Positions 61,474 to 64,000 of a DNA stretch of 64,000 nt are shown one piece after another (the first letter of the stretch is position 1; each line of letters begins with the position of its first letter). The notes under the pieces were generated by a model that was not told the DNA's origin, made no database searches, and saw only the letters and a list, made by a program, of their open reading frames with translations. Source of the stretch: Brevibacillus laterosporus. Lineage in GTDB: Bacteria > Bacillota > Bacilli > Brevibacillales > Brevibacillaceae. A program made the translations under genes and the position numbers. The stretch is from the NCBI GenBank assembly GCA_007833815.1, contig CP033464.1, positions 3,962,001-4,026,000 on the forward strand, in the 5' to 3' direction.

Positions 61474-62505
61474 TTATTTTGTTTTAAATTTCTCTGGATA
61501 AAAACCTTTTGCCAGTATTTCTACTGCTCTCACATTTCGAACACCTTCAAAAGCATCGGAGAGCGGCAAGCTCACAAATCGCTTATTCTTAATAGCAGGT
61601 ATATCGGCAAGTGCTTTATTTTCTAATAGGTATTTAATCTTTTCCTCTGCACTTGGTTGGTCATAATCATTGATTACAATGACATCAGGAGCACGCTTAA
61701 TAGCTTCTTCCCAGCTTACTTCACTCCATGATTTTTCTAAATCACCAAAAACGTTTTGTCCACCAGCCATCTCTATCAAACGTGTTTCGAGTGAATTTCC
61801 TGTTGTATAAAGACCTGAATTTACACTGTCAAAGACCAATGCTTTGACTGGCTGTTCTATCTTCCCTATCTTTTGCTGGATGGCTTGAATATCTGTTTTC
61901 ATCTGTGTCACAATTTGATTAGCTCGATCTTCCACGTGCAGAATCTTCCCCAGTTGTAACATATCCTCATACACTTCGTCGATAGTCGGATGTTTTGATA
62001 ACGTTCCTGTAATGGTGTAAGCTGGGATACCGATTTTTTCTAGCTCAGCAACACTGCCAATGCCTTTAGCCGTAAATGCAGAGCTTCTGCCAACAACGAA
62101 ATCAGGCTCCACACTTAGAAAAACTTCTAAAGAAGGGTACTGTTTAGACAAGAGTTTGATCAAATCATATTTTCCCTTGTATTCAGGCAATACTTCATCG
62201 TCAGGATAAGCAGTACCAACCATTACATCTTGCACACCTAGCGCTAGCAACATTTCAGTAATATGCTGATTCATACTGACTACTCGCTTAGGTGCCTGTT
62301 CAAACGTTAGCGTATGTTCCCCATTCGTAATTTGCATTTTCTCAGACGTTGGTTGGACATTGGATGTTGCTTGAGGAGTTGCTTCGTTTCCACAGCCACT
62401 CACAAGTAGCGTAAGACCTGCAAACATAGCAATCATCATCCGCTGACCTCTATTCATGAGGCCCTGTTTCTTCGTTGTGGCATTTCGAATGTTACGTTTG
62501 TTCAT
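61474..62505 (-). CDS. FecB/BtuF-family substrate-binding lipoprotein
   Basis: A 343-aa protein. A lipobox LLVSGC (Cys38) follows a long basic N-terminus, so it is anchored to the outer face of the membrane. The periplasmic-binding fold of iron-complex/cobalamin type is shown by KRVVSMNQHITEMLLALGV at the start of the first lobe, GIPAYTITGTLSKHPTIDEV in the hinge region, and APDVIVINDYDQPSAEEK in the second lobe. It captures a ferric siderophore, heme or cobalamin for the permease and ATPase encoded just upstream. Which one cannot be said from sequence. RBS and start at ATG 62505 are plausible; the stop is followed by a strong terminator. Confidence 0.88.
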   Translation of the reverse strand: MNKRNIRNATTKKQGLMNRGQRMMIAMFAGLTLLVSGCGNEATPQATSNVQPTSEKMQITNGEHTLTFEQAPKRVVSMNQHITEMLLALGVQDVMVGTAYPDDEVLPEYKGKYDLIKLLSKQYPSLEVFLSVEPDFVVGRSSAFTAKGIGSVAELEKIGIPAYTITGTLSKHPTIDEVYEDMLQLGKILHVEDRANQIVTQMKTDIQAIQQKIGKIEQPVKALVFDSVNSGLYTTGNSLETRLIEMAGGQNVFGDLEKSWSEVSWEEAIKRAPDVIVINDYDQPSAEEKIKYLLENKALADIPAIKNKRFVSLPLSDAFEGVRNVRAVEILAKGFYPEKFKTK

Positions 62506-62539
62506 CTCGTTTTCCTACCTTTTCATATCATTTTTTCAA

Positions 62540-63340
62540 CTATGAGCATTGGTCTGGTGTCATATAACTTATGTTAACTCTGCCCGTACTTGGATGAATG
62601 GTTACTTCTGTTTGAATCTTATAGACTTGCTCTAAAATATCAGGTCTAAGCACTTCCTGAGGGGTTCCTGAGCAAACCACAACCCCTTTTTCTAAAACAT
62701 AGAGACGATCACAGAACATAGCAGCCAAGTTCAGATCATGTAAGGCAGCCAGTACGCTTTTTTGCTGTTGTTTCAGCAAATGTAGCATCCCCAGCTGATG
62801 ATGTATGTCTAAATGATTTGTTGGTTCATCTAGCAATAAAAGATCGGTCTCTTGTACAATGGCCCTTGCCAGTAAAACACGTTGTTTTTCCCCACCGGAC
62901 AAACTTAAATAACTGCGGTCTGCCTTGTCCTGCAAGCCTACTTGGGCTAGTGCACGATCTACTAAAGCTACGTCATGCTTATTCTCACTCTCCCACATAC
63001 TTTTGTGTGGAGAACGTCCCATCATTACAAGCTCGTATACATTAAAATCAAATTGAATCTGTGTCTCCTGCACTACCGCACTCAACTCTTTTGCCAATTG
63101 TTTCTGGTGATAGCGTCCAAGTTCTTTTTCAAGTAGCAGGATACTGCCTGCAGTGGGAGAGAGAGTCCGATATACTTGCTTTAAGAGAGTGGATTTACCA
63201 CTACCATTAGGGCCAAGTAGCCCAACGAATTCTCCTTTTTGCACATGCAAATCTATGTTATGCAATATACCTATTCCCTGGATCTCATACCCCACTTGCC
63301 TTAACTCGACATGTTTGTCTACTCCCATTTTTGCGGTCAC
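62540..63340 (-). CDS. ABC transporter ATPase for iron complex/heme/cobalamin
   Basis: I choose GTG 63340, seven bases after GGAGGA; an alternative in-frame TTG at 63355 overlaps the permease. The ~266-aa protein has Walker A GPNGSGKST, Q-loop VVQETQIQ, signature LSGGEKQRV and Walker B LLLDEPTNHLD, as in FepC/BtuD-type ATPases. It powers the FecCD permease. Transcription runs permease, ATPase, binding protein; permease and ATPase are separated by only one base or overlap, so they are coupled. Confidence 0.9.
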   Translation of the reverse strand: MTAKMGVDKHVELRQVGYEIQGIGILHNIDLHVQKGEFVGLLGPNGSGKSTLLKQVYRTLSPTAGSILLLEKELGRYHQKQLAKELSAVVQETQIQFDFNVYELVMMGRSPHKSMWESENKHDVALVDRALAQVGLQDKADRSYLSLSGGEKQRVLLARAIVQETDLLLLDEPTNHLDIHHQLGMLHLLKQQQKSVLAALHDLNLAAMFCDRLYVLEKGVVVCSGTPQEVLRPDILEQVYKIQTEVTIHPSTGRVNISYMTPDQCS

Positions 63341-63341
63341 A

Positions 63342-64000
63342 TTAGCTTCCTCCAAACGTGTACGCTTTACGACGAAGTAACCAGATAAAAAATGGACCGC
63401 CGCATAGCGCTGTGACTATTCCTATCGGCAATTCCTCAGGTGCGATGATCAATCTTGCCAGCACATCTGCCCAGATCATAAAAATGGCTCCACCACAGGC
63501 ACATAGGGGAATAAGTCTCCTATGATCGGAACCCACCCACAGCCGAAAGATATGCGGTAGCATTAAACCGACAAACCCAATGCTACCGCTTACAGCAACC
63601 AACAACCCCGTCACAAGGGAAATAGTAATCAGAAGAATCTTACGCATATTTTCTGGTTGTAAACCCAACAGCGTAGATGTTTCTTCCCCTAAAATCAACA
63701 AATTTAAATTTCGTGCGTTCATCCACAGAAATAGAAAAAAAGAAACTACCGCAATGGTTGGCAATACAAGTGAGTCCCATTTGGCCCGGGTAAAGCTTCC
63801 CATCATCCAGTACAAAACACTAGAAAGACTTTCTGCTCGCGGAGCCAGCATAATAAAGAAACTAGTTAGTGCTGACAACATGATAGAAACAGCTATCCCA
63901 GCTAGCAAAAGGCGAATTAACTGTACTCTTCCCCCTACCAGAGACAAAAGAAACACTAATACAATGGAAGCTAAAGCGCCTAAAAAAGCAGCAAAAGAAA
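63342..64000 (-). CDS. FecCD-family ABC transporter permease, N-terminus outside window
   Basis: The frame ends at 63342 and stays open to the right edge, so the gene starts beyond base 64000; an internal GTG at 63956 is not the true start. The C-terminal ~219 residues carry FecCD features: RLLLAGIAVS, a central GEETSTLLGL (the EAA-like coupling loop), GFVGLMLPHI, ICACGG-like GACGGAIF region as LCACGGAIFMIWADVLAR, and ELPIGIVTALCGGPFFIWLL. It forms the channel of the iron-complex/heme/B12 importer. About 110 N-terminal residues are missing from view. Confidence 0.9.
   Translation of the reverse strand, partial: SFAAFLGALASIVLVFLLSLVGGRVQLIRLLLAGIAVSIMLSALTSFFIMLAPRAESLSSVLYWMMGSFTRAKWDSLVLPTIAVVSFFLFLWMNARNLNLLILGEETSTLLGLQPENMRKILLITISLVTGLLVAVSGSIGFVGLMLPHIFRLWVGSDHRRLIPLCACGGAIFMIWADVLARLIIAPEELPIGIVTALCGGPFFIWLLRRKAYTFGGS

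Overview
The window looks like a chromosomal segment of a moderately low-GC, spore-forming Bacillota, most like Brevibacillus (B. laterosporus type). The reasons are Bacillus-type gene pairs (yprA/yprB, pit with a DUF47 partner, the YtvI and YitT families), strong AGGAGG ribosome binding sites, frequent TTG/GTG starts, and a salicylate-type siderophore locus. Species assignment is inference from gene content only.

Region 1 (1-11.0 kb) is an iron-acquisition locus. A leftward gene that runs off the left edge fuses an aryl-acid adenylating enzyme to a salicylate synthase. Next come a decayed Sfp-type phosphopantetheinyl transferase and a type II thioesterase. A rightward operon with overlapping or 4-nt-coupled genes then encodes an ECF-type importer (S, T and a fused double ATPase) and two YbtP/YbtQ (IrtA/IrtB)-like permease-ATPases. 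Three near-consensus Fur boxes control both directions. The set resembles yersiniabactin and equibactin loci, and could make an ulbactin-like phenol-thiazoline siderophore.

Region 2 (11.0-17.5 kb) is a mosaic of mobile and AT-rich DNA. It holds an orphan IS200/IS605 right end with an omega-RNA (TnpB guide RNA)-like structure, a divergent LysR / F420-ligase-like pair, an IS1182-like element sitting between that ligase gene and its terminator, a broken MFS transporter and a small hypothetical gene.

Region 3 (17.7-32 kb) holds mrfAB (DNA repair), an Rrf2 regulator, the pit phosphate module, a TetR regulator divergent from a two-gene YcgR/YcgQ-type membrane system, an FAD oxidoreductase whose Shine-Dalgarno is buried in a perfect 14-bp stem, and a RocB-like peptidase with two parts of an amino-acid ABC importer but no ATPase.

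Region 4 (32-50 kb) is mostly housekeeping: peptide deformylase, glycyl-tRNA synthetase, glutamate dehydrogenase, HIT protein, CNNM transporter, YitT and YtvI families, VanY-like carboxypeptidase and a Fur-boxed heme monooxygenase. Several genes here are broken: an LD-carboxypeptidase, a HemAT aerotaxis sensor with a single-base frameshift, an ABC-F factor and an APC permease.

Region 5 (51-56.5 kb) groups MtnA, a class II aldolase with an unusual C-terminal tail, a DeoR regulator, a NupC transporter and a purine nucleoside phosphorylase. It reads as a nucleoside / 5-deoxypentose salvage island. Region 6 (56.8-64 kb) has an SLH-like secreted protein whose terminator was hit by an IS3 element, a polysaccharide deacetylase, a lysine-rich secreted protein, and an iron-complex/heme/B12-type ABC importer (permease, ATPase, binding lipoprotein) running off the right edge. 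No rRNA, tRNA or CRISPR array was recognised.
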